The position numbers were made by a program, and so were the translations under genes. From NCBI GenBank assembly GCA_947179485.1, contig OX359245.1, forward strand, positions 59,631,067 to 59,695,066: DNA of 64,000 nucleotides, given 5' to 3'. The notes beneath the pieces were generated by a model. The model ran no database searches and was not told where the DNA came from. It worked only from the letters and a program-made list of their open reading frames with translations. The DNA comes from Allacma fusca. Lineage: Eukaryota; Arthropoda; Collembola; Symphypleona; Sminthuridae. Below are positions 13,157-24,316 of the stretch, piece by piece (within the stretch, counting starts at the first letter, position 1; every line of letters starts with the position of its first letter).

Positions 13157-13850
13157 GAGGTCCTAATGGGGACAGAAATACCATCTCGGACCAATCTCGT
13201 CCTGATTACCAACGGTAACAATTATGTTGACCCGGTCCTATCGCGATTTTCTATGGGGACAATTTTACTGCCCCTCCCCCTTCCCATCCCGATTATTCAA
13301 AGGGACTAATTTTCTGTCCCGTTTCGTACCAATACTTAAAAGTAGTCATCCTCAATGATGTCTGAAAAATCTGAACACCACTAAATTCCTGTCCGATACG
13401 GGTGTCGAAATAATTCTTAGTCTTGAAATCATTCAAAATGTAAATAATGGCAGAATAATTATTGCATTTTCCAGGAATTTCATGGAAATTTAACGTTAAG
13501 AAAAAAAGACAAAAATTTATATGTAGTTGCGGTGACGAGAGAAAATAGTCCAGATCTAGACATTTTAATTAAAATCAAACTAACATGGGTACATGTAAGT
13601 TTCACTGTTGCAAAGTGAACTATACTTACATAAAATTGGGAACGTTTATTTTCAAAAAATTGCCATTTGACCCTACGGTGTGCAGTACCTACAGCTCAAT
13701 TATATTAAACTTGTTCCGATTTTAAGTAGTTACAATTTTTATATTCCCGTCTCATCCCGATTTTATTTGTAAAAATGTTTTTCTCCCCTTCTGTCCCGAT
13801 TTCGCATTGGGACAATGTTATTGTCCCCGGGACCGTCCCGTCCCGCGTGA
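13157..13850. repeat. GTCCC-motif repeat fragment
   Basis: The region starts and ends in clusters of GGGACA, TGTCCC and TCCCGTC words. The right cluster (13735-13850) has CCCGTCTCATCCCG, TTGTCCCCGGGACCGTCCCG and related words. These are the same as the motifs filling the hAT-like element at 29215-30095. No clear terminal inverted repeat or 8-bp duplication is seen, so it is read as a diverged or truncated relative. Confidence 0.6.
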
Positions 13851-13897
13851 CGCCCCCGAATTACTTAACAATTGTAAATGATTCAAGTTAATTATTT

Positions 13898-14295
13898 TTG
13901 TCTATGCGCTGTTCACATTCTCAGAGATAAATTTGAAGCTTAGCAATGAAAAGCAAATGCAAAGCCGGATTATTTTTGTTGTTGTCGTGTGGAAAGAAGA
14001 TATCCGGATTTGCAAGGATTGAAACTAATTAAAACGGAATTGCCATATGTTATTTTCCATAGAAGCATAAGTTACTTATGTTTTGAGGCTTAGGTACATG
14101 GAAGTAAATTGATTTACAAGACCATTTCAGGTAAATATCAATGGAGGATAACCGAAATTTTGGATTTAGGTTAGCTATAATTACTTGGACAGCATGGAAT
14201 TTTTTTTCCGTTTTTGCTATTGGTTTAATAATAATTCCGTTATGACTATAAACGGTTAGCAATTTGACACAGCAGATTTAATCGGTTAAACATTC
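13898..14295 (+). repeat. Dispersed ~400-bp repeat, copy B
   Basis: Second copy of the segment at 72-475, same orientation and block order, diverged by several indels. It sits directly downstream of the GTCCC-motif repeat. Confidence 0.75.
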
Positions 14296-14533
14296 TTCAA
14301 TCGGTTTTGGCTAAAATCAATGGGAGCATGATAGAAATATTAAGTTTACATTCTGTTTTTTCGGTAACATATTTATATTTACATGTATTCTAACGGGGGT
14401 GAAGGAAGGATATTATTTTATTCCTCTTAAAGATTATCCCTTGTTGGGGGATAATCTTCAGGGAAAAAAATATTTTAAAGACCGCATAGCAAATAAATTG
14501 GCTTTAGCAGTATTTCTGCCACTTTTAAATACT
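14296..14533. other. Short intergenic stretch
   Basis: No gene. A small palindrome at 14430-14455 (GATTATCCC..GGGGGATAATC) is visible. Confidence 0.4.
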
Positions 14534-16667
14534 TATATCGTCGGTGAAACTTCCTAACCGGCTAAAATAAAAAATGCTTAGAATACAGACCGGCTATTTA
14601 GCGCTGTCGCTCAATACTCACAACAGCCTGAATTCCCCCATTTCCCTTAACTTGACCACACCTTCCGCTCCCCTTACACTAATCCCCACGTACGTACTAC
14701 CATACGTACTACATCTATACTCTCCATCCCATTATTTCCCCTCCACTTCCCCTCCACCTCCAGTCCACTTCCTTTCCCCTCCATTTCCACACCAGTTCAC
14801 CTCCACCTCACATTATATTACACTCCCCACCACTTACCCTCCGCTTACCCCTCAATTACATTCCCCTCCACTTGCCCTTCAATTACATTCCCCTCCACTT
14901 CCCGTCCGCTTACCCTTCAATTACATTCCCCTCCACTTTCCCTTCACTTTCTTTCCATTTTCCCTCAACTTCCCTCAACTTTCCCTCCACTTCCCCTTCA
15001 ATTATATACCCATCCACTTAACTTACCATTACATACCCCTCCACTTTCCCTCCACTCATCCTACAATTACATACCACTCCACTTTCCCTCCACTCATCCT
15101 ACAATTACATACCCCTCCACTTTCCCTCCACTCAACCTACAATTACATACCCCTCCACTTTCCCTCCACTCATCCTACAATTACATACCCCTCCACTTTC
15201 CCTCCACTCAATCTACATTTACATACCCCTCCACTTTCCCTTCCCTCAACCTACATTTACATACCCCTCCACTTTCCCTCCACTCAACCTACAATTACAT
15301 ACCCCTCCACTTTCCCTTCCCTCAACCTACATTTACATACCCCTCCACTTTCCCTTCTACTCAACCTACAATTACATACCCCTCCACTTTCCCTCCACTC
15401 AACCTACAATTACATACCCCTCCACTTTCCCTCCACTCAACCTACAATTACATACCCCTCCACTTTCCCTTCCCTCAACCTACATTTACATACCCCTCCA
15501 CTTTCCCTCCACTTAACCTACAATTACATACCCCTCCACTTTCCCTCCACTCAACCTACAATTACATACCCCTCCACTTTCCCTCCACTCAACCTACAAT
15601 TACATACCCCTCCACTTTCTCTCCACTCAACCTACAATTACATACCCCTCCACTTTCCCTCCACTCAACCTACAATTACATACCCCTCCACTTTCCCTCC
15701 ACTCAACCTACAATTACATACCCCTCCACTTTCCCTCCACTCAACCTACAATTACATACCCCTCCACTTTCCCTCCACTCAACCTACAATTACATACCCC
15801 TCCACTTTCCCTCCACTCAACCTACAATTACATACCCCTCCACTTTCCCTCCACTTCCCCTTCATTTAAATACTGAGAGGAGAAGTGGAGGGGAAGTGGA
15901 GGGGTTGAGTATTTAAAGGGGAAGTGGAGGAATAGTGGTGGGGTTATGTATTTGAAATAGAAGTGGAGGGTAAGTGGAGGGGTTGAGTATTTAAAAGGGA
16001 AGTGGAGGGAAAGTGGATGAAAAGTGGTGGGGTTATGTATTTGAAATGGAAGTGCAGGGTAAGTGGAGGGGTTGAGTATTTAAAGCGGAACTAGACGGAA
16101 AGTGGAGGAAAAGTGGTGGGGTTATGTATTTGAAATGGAGTGGAGGGTAAGTGGAGGGGTTGAGTATTTAAAGGGGAAGTGGAGGGAAAGTGGAGGAAAA
16201 GTGGTGGGGTTATGTATTTGAAATGGAAGTGGAGGGTAAGTGGAGGGGTTGAGCATTTAAAGGGGAAGTGGAGGGAAAGGGGAGGAAAAGTGGTGGGGTT
16301 ATGTATTTGAAATGGAAGTGGAGGGTAAAAGGAGGGGTTGAGTATTTAAAGGGGAAGTGGAGGGAAAGGGGAGGAAAAGTGGTGGGGTTATGTATTTGAA
16401 ATGGAAGTGGTAAGAAAGTGGAGGGGTTGAGTATTTGAAGGGGAAGTGGAGGGGTTGAGTATTTGAAGGGTAGTGGTTTCGAAGTGGACTGGAAGTGGAG
16501 GGGAATTGTGGGATAGTGGAGGTAAACTCCACTCCACTTACATGATACACTGCAAAGGGGAATTATGGCCGGGTTTCACTTTAGAGTTTCTAGCGGAAGC
16601 GCTATAGCCGGTTTTCATTTTAGGCATTTTAAATTATAGCCGGTTAGGAAGTTTAGCCGACGATATA
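14534..16667. mobile_element. 2.1-kb inverted element with satellite arms (CCTCCACTTTCC arrays)
   Basis: The ends are inverted copies of one another: TATATCGTCGG followed by AAACTTCCTAACCGGCTA on the left (14534 onward), and its reverse complement ending at 16667. Inside, the left arm (about 14730-15862) is a C-rich array whose ~45-bp unit contains CCCCTCCACTTTCCCTCCAC. The right arm (about 15870-16560) is the G-rich counterpart, with AAGTGGAGGG words and a ~80-bp unit carrying GGTTGAGTATTTAAAGGGG. The whole could fold as a giant hairpin with its apex near 15865-15885. A 431-codon plus-strand frame across the left arm is a by-product of the repeat, not a gene. The terminal TATATCGTCGGCTAAA is shared with the small element at 55000-55110. 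Superfamily not assigned. Confidence 0.8.
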
Positions 16668-17506
16668 CTGGATTAATTTAAATTTAATTAATATTTAAAA
16701 TAGATCTCCTGCAATATGCGGTTTAAATCCTGAAAGATTTCATAATCTGACAATCGTTTATCATGCCATTTCACTATTAGCTCACTATTAATTTTGAAAA
16801 AGGCATCGGCACGAAATATATTGAATTTCCAAAATTTCCAAGATCTGATGTCTTACGCTTAGCAGAACACATTATTCATGCAAGTTTGTATTATATCAAT
16901 CGAAAATTCCAAAAGATACATAACGAAAAATTATAATTATTCTAAAGTTTATTATTGCATTTAAAAATTTAATAAACCGTCATAATTGTCTTGTCCTTCA
17001 AAGGTATATTGGTTCTAAACAACTGTAACAAAACTTCACCAAGAACCCGGTGAAACAGTTGTTAATTTCTTGATTGCAGTGATTGATTATGCAGCTGCTT
17101 GGTTTACAAGAAATACTCCTCTAACATCATCTCTTTGCACTCCCTTCACTAAATATTCGTTGTAATGTTGTAATCTATTTTATTAGACACTTCGCACATT
17201 TGACTGTTTCAAACACTTTGTTCATCGAGTTTTATTCGAACTTTCTTTATTATATAAACTAAAATAACTAACGTATGAGCTAGGCGCTCTCGGTTTAGAC
17301 AGGTGGGAACGCTGAAAAGCGTTCGGGTAAAGTGCAGTGGGTAAAAGACTGTCGAAAATCGCCTTGTTTTCAATAATTCAATCAGTGAAATTACACAGCA
17401 AAGTTAAAACAAACACTGTATTCTCGGCAAAATTTACCATAATCGTCTGAAATATCACGGCCTAATTAGGCGATATTTGCTATAATATCAATTCGCCGTA
17501 TCCCAA

Positions 17507-17539
17507 ATGATGGTAACCCATAGGATGGGTTACCATCAT
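17507..17539. other. Perfect 14-bp hairpin
   Basis: ATGATGGTAACCCA (17507-17520) is followed by a 5-nt loop and its exact reverse complement (17526-17539). No neighbouring terminator or repeat explains it. Confidence 0.85.
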
Positions 17540-18307
17540 AGATACATACCCATGGATTTTAACACCTTAAGTTCACCCGTTATTTTAAATAATGCTAACA
17601 CTCCACTCCACTTAGAAGCAAATTGTACTACGTATAAACAGTCGCCGGTAATTATATTGTTGTGTCTCGTGTCCAGATGCTGTCGTTGTAGATGTATTGT
17701 CAGTATATTGCATATATGTATATTATGTATGTTATTAGTGAGTAATTAAGATTGTGAAAGATTATTACTCTGTCATTAGTGGCACTACGTCTTTCATTCC
17801 AATTGTTTTTTCACAAATACTGATGTTTGCAAGAAAGTTTTATCGCCAGAATTAATTGAATGCAGAAATTGATATATATAATTATACATTATACACGTAT
17901 AAAATAAATACAAGCAAGGAAATTTCGAACCGACCTGAACTTCAGCCGCGACTTGGATTTATGATTGTATGTGAGAAGTTCGTAGTTCCCAGGTCGAACT
18001 TATCATTATACGAAGACATCTGGCTGAATAACTATATCAGGTCGATAAGGTCTATAAAAAGTTATGAACTGACTTGTATGTAGTACAGTAGATAGATCTG
18101 TAAGTATGTAGGTTAAAAATATTACATGTGGCAAACGAGTATATAGGAAATACATATATTGTAAATATGCATGTATATGCAGAACCAGTGCACACGCATA
18201 CGTGTGTACCCATTAATCAGACCAGATTTTCATTTTCCTATCAGAATTCCAACTGCAAAAAAAAGTAAAAAGGGGAGATTTATTTGGAAATGAAGTGGAA
18301 AAGTGGC

Positions 18308-18311
18308 AAAA
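18308..18311 (-). terminator. Pol III T-run after 5S
   Basis: Four T residues on the minus strand a few bases past the 5S 3' end fit a minimal RNA polymerase III terminator. Confidence 0.5.
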
Positions 18312-18316
18312 GAAAT

Positions 18317-18434
18317 GCCAACAACACCCGGGGTTCCCGGGCGGTCAACCTAACAAGTACTAACCGGGCCCAACGTTGATTAACTTCAGTGGTCAGACGA
18401 GAACTGGTGCTTTCAACGTGGTATGGCCGTTGGC
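18317..18434 (-). rRNA. 5S ribosomal RNA gene, somewhat diverged
   Basis: On the minus strand this 118-nt stretch starts GCCAACGGCCATACCACG and ends GTGTTGTTGGC, the classical metazoan 5S ends. The internal blocks are in order: GAAAGCACC, a TCTCGTCTGA loop, AAGTTAATCAACGTTGGGCC over the box A/intermediate promoter, and GTTGACCGCCCGGGAA over box C. A few positions differ from the animal consensus (the TTGTTAGGTTGACC region is changed from the usual TTGGATGGGTGACC), so it may be a variant or young pseudogene. The product would be the 5S RNA of the large subunit, made by RNA polymerase III from an internal promoter. Confidence 0.87.
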
Positions 18435-18879
18435 ATCAGTTGTAGCAAATCTCGTTTCACTTGTTTACCATCTTTTATCAAGAGTCGTTATTATGAAGCT
18501 AACTTGTGAATATCTCAGTTTTACCTGCTTTAAGGGTAATCCACATGATCGACATATGTGTTGAACGGTTTGACTGTTGTCAATTTCGTATGAACTGGAG
18601 AAATAATGCATTGGAATGCTTGGAAATACAGATATACAAATAAATAGAGTATGTGTTCAGGATATCTCAAGAAATGCCAGTGAAATGAAATAAGCACCCT
18701 GTCGTTCTAGAAATTTCGAGTTTTCAGAAGAATCAGGGAATACGTAGAGTGCTACGGGTATAATCCTTCTAGGCAATATTGTATTATAAGATACGACAAA
18801 TTTTAGTTGATGCAAGCTGGTGTTGGATACATACAGAATGTCGCACAAGTGAGAGGATATTCTAAATTATCATTTCAAA

Positions 18880-18996
18880 GGCCATACCAAGTTGAGAGCG
18901 CTAGTTCAAATCCTATATATCATTGGAGTTAAGGAACGGTTGTCTGGGTTTAGTACTTGGATGAGTGACCGCTTGGGCAACCCGGGTGCTGTTGAC
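18880..18996 (+). pseudogene. Decayed 5S rRNA copy
   Basis: It begins GGCCATACCAAGTTGAGAGC and ends GGGTGCTGTTGAC, and retains TTAGTACTTGGATGAGTGACC and CCGCTTGGGCAACCCGGG. The loop region (18902-18930) is badly changed, and the first six bases of a 5S gene are missing or altered. It lies in the opposite orientation to, and about 450 bp from, the better copy. Confidence 0.82.
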
Positions 18997-19890
18997 AATT
19001 ATTTTGCGCCTTATCCTGTTTTTCAATTCTTCTAATTTTGGAATTTGTAATGGCCAAATTCTTTGTCAGGAAAAATAAAGCAGTTGATTTGGTTTCCGCA
19101 GCTGTTCGCACTTTATAACTTCTTGAGGCCAAAGACCAGCGAATATCTTCTCACTTGTTCATCATATTTTGAAGAATTGACACTGGAAACTGTCGAATAA
19201 TCTCGAGCATACGTTGTACACTGTATGCAAATGCCTCTTGCTGTCAAATAACATGGACATGCAACCATGGACTTAATTCTTTGAGAGTCTTCCGAATTAT
19301 GTATGTACATGCTGTATTAATTTTTGCTTTTTTCCAACTTCAAAGATTAATTGTTCTAACATTTGTGAACATGTTAATTTAAGTGTAGTACGTGAACGTT
19401 ATAAGTCATGAGTCCTGGAAAAATTGAACTGTAATTAATTGTTCTCCCATCTGAAATAAAACCAGTAAAAAACTACCTGCAAACTGTAATAATTTTATTT
19501 CATCCACAAAAGTATTTTGTATTTAGAATTTTAAATATTTCAGACAGGTATTTTCAACAATAGTACAAAACTATTTCAAAATCTAAGATTATAAAGTAAA
19601 GACTTCTTATTTTATAGGTTAAAAAGTACAAAGTTTTGTATTTACTTACTTTGAATGACTTTCCAATATTTTTGGAAATAAAATCTTCAAAATATTATCA
19701 CTGAAGCTATCACAATTTTGATAGCATTTGAATTATGATCTGTCTGACAAAAAATGGGATGAAATTAATTGAATGCGTTTTAAGCAAAAGTATGTTGCAT
19801 CTATTATACGCAAAATACATATACATAATTTATTAGCGACATCGGTAACGCAAGCATTGTTTACAACTGACTGAGACGCATTCAGTTATA
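18997..19890. other. Intergenic, nothing recognised
   Basis: No gene or delimited repeat. Poly-T/A-rich text only. Confidence 0.5.
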
Positions 19891-20072
19891 CAGTCAACTC
19901 TCTCTATAACGGATATTCTGGGGACTGTCATATTTTGTCCGCTATAAAGATTGTCCCTTATAAGCTTATAAAGGAATTAAATCTACTATAAAGAAAGCAC
20001 ACTAACTTATTCAAAAAGTAACTACACATGCTTATGAAAAATTAAAAAATCAATTAAAATACATGTACATAC
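19891..20072. mobile_element. Pogo/Tigger-like MITE fragment (left part)
   Basis: Starts CAGTCAACTCTCTCTATAAC after a TA and runs close to identical with 3061-3240 for ~180 bp, then diverges. I see no matching right end downstream, so this is a truncated copy of the element at 3061-3876. Confidence 0.8.
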
Positions 20073-20885
20073 CTGCTCCATTATATTTATTACAGACACT
20101 ATATTGTAAATTATAGGCAAAGTACTCATTACGGATGATTATTCTCCATTCCCGTCCAGGCTAAGTTTTAATTTCAACAATCTAAGCTAACTTTGAAGTG
20201 CTAAATTGAATTTTATGTACATGCAAATACAATCCATTTTCCTTATAACGACACTTCGACAGCTGTAACTACTTAGATACAATGGAGACATTTTGATTCA
20301 ATAAATAGATAAAAACTGGAGGTCTGATTCGCAATAATATTAGAAGCGTTTCAATGCCAGGAGTCATTAACGAAAGTTCAATAGTATCCCACACTCTCTA
20401 ATATTGAATTACTACTTTGTTTGTCGATCCAGCAATGGCTATTATGATCAAACCGTTGTTTCGTCACCCGATAGTTAAAAAATAATTGTACTAAATAGGT
20501 TTTCAAATTATTGTTATATAGGAAAATGTGAAATATCATTCATTCACAATGAGTATAATTGCCAAGTAAAATGTCATTTCGGAACCTTCACATTCATATA
20601 ATGTTTGCACACACGGGCATCGTAAAATCCTTATCGTTATCGTTAAAACTACAGATACGTTAGACTTCAAGATTGATCTTGAATATCGTCGCGAAATTCA
20701 ATTCCGTTTTTTCTGATACTATCCATAGTCCAAATATTTTCTTTAAACATTTTTAAATTTTGTTCAGATTGGTTGAATTGTCCTGAAATTAAATCAACCT
20801 TATTAAGGAGTTTCGAAGCAAATAGTTTTTGGAAGCTCTATAATGATAAAATCGGTAGATTTTCGGTTTTATTTCCGCTACTTGC
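20073..20885. other. 5' flank of chemoreceptor-like pseudogene
   Basis: No other gene seen. AT-rich DNA upstream of the ATG at 20886. Confidence 0.5.
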
Positions 20886-21138
20886 ATGTCCTTTCAAGAT
20901 TCAGTTTATTACCATTTAAAATATTTTTTCCTGGAGACATTAAGCAACACGAGCAAATATAGGAAGGTGGTATGGAATTGCGTTTTCCTGTATGGAACCG
21001 TCCGAGTAATTTATGCATCGTGCAATCTGGCAATAAATTTATATTTTAACAAAGTGATCACAAAATACGACATTGTTCTCTCGTCGCTGTATTGTTTGGG
21101 TTCAACAGCGATAATTGTTCTTACATGGCTAACATCGA

Positions 21139-22642
21139 CAGGCACTCCGGAATAAGGGGGGACAGGAGGGTCATTGTCCCTCCCAAAAAACATCAGGGAG
21201 GGACATGCTATACTACTGTCCCCCCACTTTTCAAGAATCAAATAAGACTTTTCCTGACTTTTTGCTGTGAAGACTGCAATAAAGCTTCAATTTTTTAAAA
21301 ATCCTGCACAAATTGCTATTAGTTCTAAAAACATGAAAGAATTTATTTCTTCTAAACAAAAGTATTAACATCGTGTTGCCAAATATCTTTTTCATCCTGG
21401 TGTATGCTTACTTGTGGAGATAGGTACATCTAGGTAATTACCTAAATTAAGTAGTGAAATCGATAATTTTTTGCTATTGTTGACATTTTTAAATTTGGAA
21501 TATTGTTTCCCACTACCTGTGTCGAACAATTTGATCTCGCCTTACCAGATAGATTCAGACCAGGGGTGAGTATCTCGTTGGTTTTCAAATTCTCGTTTCT
21601 GAAAAAAACACGAGAACGAGATATTTTGAGAACGAGAGTTGCGAGAGTAAGCAACGCACGAGACAAACGAGACAGGGCAAAAAAATGGTTTTTGTGTTGG
21701 AATACATGCAATTTAATTGTAGCCTGCACAAATTCTGGTGAGAGAACTACAAATTTATTTATTTTCACTAATCGGGACAATCCCAAGGCGTAAAGAACGA
21801 GATAAACGAGATTCTCGTCTCCTTGTCTCGTTATACTCACCCCTAGTTCAGACCAAAACCTTTTTTTGGATCAAAATTTTGAACAATTTGAAACTTTTGC
21901 TTTGAACTTTGTTCCAAATTCATGTCAGACCAATTCCAAAATGTCGGACCAGACAGTTAATACCATTTCTATATTAGGAGAATAACGAACATTTTGGTCG
22001 GAGCAAAATATAAACTCGATAGGTTTTTGCGCGCTGATACTATTGCAAAGAATGCAACAGAGTATTGAAATATCCATCACAGGAGTTTATTTCAGGTTAT
22101 TAATAATTACCATTAACTATACGTTGTTGGTAGAAACATTTCCTTCAAAGAGTTCATCGTCTCAAAATTTGGTCCATTTGGTCTGGTCCAACGGACGGAC
22201 CAGGCCATGTACTTCAAAACAAGTAAATCTATCGGCGAAAGTTCCTTGAACCAAGATTGTGCAACAGATCTTGCCTGGAGCTGACCAGACCAAAAATCAA
22301 AGAACAGATCGAACCATTTCAGTAGCTAGTTAGCAATCATTGCAATGAATGTATGATACCTCTAGATATTTGAAATCCATAAATTTTTACTAGTGTCTAA
22401 TGTTTGTAAGAAAAGGTTCCTAATATATGAGATTTGTGTTTTGTAAAAGTTCGTTTTTTTAAAACTGATTTAAAAAAAATAGAAGATCTATATTTTTATT
22501 TGCACGTTTATACGATTAGCTAGCGAAAAATTATGTTACCATATATGTACATACATACGTTTGTATACGGTCGCTAGCAAATAAATTAAACTAATTAAAA
22601 AATATTGTCCCCCCCACTTTGTCGGACGTTTCGGAGTGCCTG
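21139..22642. mobile_element. hAT-like MITE, GTCCC motif, inside an exon
   Basis: The 8-bp duplication AACATCGA (21131-21138, 22643-22650) flanks ends CAGGCACTCCG...CGGAGTGCCTG. Left and right subterminal zones carry GGGGGGACAGG, TTGTCCCTCCC and TGTCCCCCC words. 1504 bp including a second nested element (21561-21845). It interrupts exon 1 of the chemoreceptor-like pseudogene. No transposase frame. Confidence 0.9.
21561..21845. mobile_element. hAT-like MITE, ACGAGA motif, nested
   Basis: Starts CAGGGGTGAGTATCTCG and ends CGTTATACTCACCCCTA. Flanks ATTCAGAC (21553-21560) and GTTCAGAC (21846-21853) form an 8-bp duplication with one mismatch at the junction. The interior is full of ACGAGA and TCTCGT words in both orientations. 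285 bp. It sits inside the element at 21139-22642, so it arrived later. Confidence 0.82.
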
Positions 22643-23449
22643 AACATCGATCCAATCTCCTGAAATTACCATATTTGCTTTCAATTTTGTGTTCCGAGAC
22701 AGTTGGAAAAATACTGAATCCATCACAAATATCAAGTGTAAGTGTTCATTAGACAGTTTTTTTAACTGTTTCTAGATCTTCTGTATCCTGCATAAGCCAT
22801 TACTTTCAGCTTTTACTAACAAGAATCGTAAATTATTATTGGTTGCTCGTTAACGCTTTGCATTATTTTTAATTTTTGATGCCCATTTAAAACATAAATG
22901 TTTAATGAGGACAGAAATAGTCCCAGCACTAAAGGATTTTTAGGAAACTTTCCTACAGTTTGGATATATTTTAAAACATGCTAAAAATTGTTTGGATTTT
23001 GGAATAAGTTTTTGAAAATTGTCCAAACACAACGTTAATTTTGGTCTGAAACTAAAACCTTTCAACAGGTGTTAACATTCCTGAATGTTGCATTTATTTT
23101 CAGGTACGAAAAGAAAACTACTTCAATTTCCATCAAAACTTCAAGCAATGTCGACGAAAGAAATGTTTGTGACTTTTCTTCCTCACATGATGTGCATTTT
23201 ATCTCTAATGCAGATTGTTTTAATTGCAATTTTTTCGGAAAACATTCATCTGTACCAGAATATACCGGATTCATGGATAAATCTAATTTGATTTGTTTTA
23301 CTATTCATCCATGAGAATATTTTGCAGCAACTGATGCTTTCGTGCGGGATGATTGGCTCTGAAAACTTAGTTTTGTTTCTGGATCTTGTCAACACCAGCC
23401 TTTTGAAGGAGCTCAAATTCTTGAGAGAGGATTACGTACATGTGAAAAC

Positions 23450-23848
23450 CAGGGTTGGAAAAAAACCGGATTTTATCAATAAAGGCCAAGCCAGTGGCAA
23501 GAAATGGTAACAACCGGCTTTTATTGGACAGTGGATTTATTTGGATAATATTAATTATGGCCATTTTATACCAATCTATACAACAGCTCCAGGCCGGTTA
23601 GAACCGGATTTTAACCAATAATGACCACGCCATTTCTTGCCACTTGGCAACCCTTTGTTAATGCATGCATAATATTAGCCAAGCCAGTGGCAAGAAATGG
23701 TAGAAACCGGTTTTTATTGGACAGTGGATTTATTTGGATAGTATTAATTATGACCATTTTAAACCAGCCTATACAACAGGTCCAAGCCGGTTAGAACCGG
23801 ATTTTAACCAATAATGACCAGGCCATTTCTTGCCACTTGCCAACCCTG
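23450..23848. mobile_element. hAT-like MITE made of two palindromic units
   Basis: The 8-bp duplication GTGAAAAC (23442-23449, 23849-23856) flanks ends CAGGGTTGG...CCAACCCTG. The interior is two tandem ~190-bp units. Each unit is itself a palindrome, opening with AGTGGCAAGAAATGG and closing with CCATTTCTTGCCACTT, with AACCGG words between. It interrupts exon 2 of the chemoreceptor-like pseudogene. Confidence 0.92.
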
Positions 23849-24316
23849 GTGAAAACAGATTATTTACAGTGGTGCTGCAAATTTTGTAGGGAAATGCAGC
23901 TGTGAATAAAATATTTCAATCAGGGTTACTTCTCTACAATATATTTTGTCAAAATCTTCTCTCTTGTAGTTTTAGTGATCGCCAGTTACTTTGGAATTCG
24001 CTGCTACTCCCAAAATATTGCTGTGTCAATGTTTTTATTACTAATCGCTTCATATGCCATGATGTTTTTCACGGTCACATTCTCAAAATCCTTTTAAATA
24101 CCACATTATATGGACCTACTCCGGATGGAAATATTGGCCGACCATTAGGCCCAATACGCTGGGGATAAGCCACGGAAAACATTTGGAGAAAATTCTGAAA
24201 TCTATGCACATTGTTGGAATCCGAGTAGGTAGCTTCCATACCATGGAACGAGAATCCGCGCCAGTGTTCGTAGATTTCGCAATTTGATCAACTACGTCAC
24301 TCCTTTTGGCCATTTA

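Larger units (their letters stand above)
16668..18316. other. Intergenic, nothing recognised
   Basis: No gene can be supported. Contains the hairpin at 17507-17539 and some short frames without motifs. Confidence 0.55.
20886..24316 (+). pseudogene. Chemoreceptor-like pseudogene with two hAT-like insertions
   Basis: A paralogue of the gene at 4682-6460 in opposite orientation. Exon 1 runs 20886-21138, is interrupted by the element at 21139-22642, and resumes at 22651-22737 (donor GTAAGT). Dropping the element and one 8-bp duplication restores the frame exactly. Exon 2 opens at 23104 after TTTTCAG, in the same phase-1 junction as the intact gene. It carries a TGA at 23289-23291 and is cut by a second element at 23450-23848. 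The exon 3 region (about 23890-24316) has a frameshift near 23930, a TAA at 24095-24097 and another shift before the family signature GIRVGSFHTMERESAPVFVD (about 24220-24280). Matching stretches include FAFNFVF versus VMVFNFIF and QSGYF versus NSGYY. It is clearly broken and cannot make a full receptor. Confidence 0.85.

Noticed and set aside
14574..15869. 431-codon plus-strand frame rich in Thr, Pro, Leu and Ser
   Set aside because: It is the translation of the 45-bp C-rich satellite units; periodicity follows the DNA repeat and there is no start context or domain.
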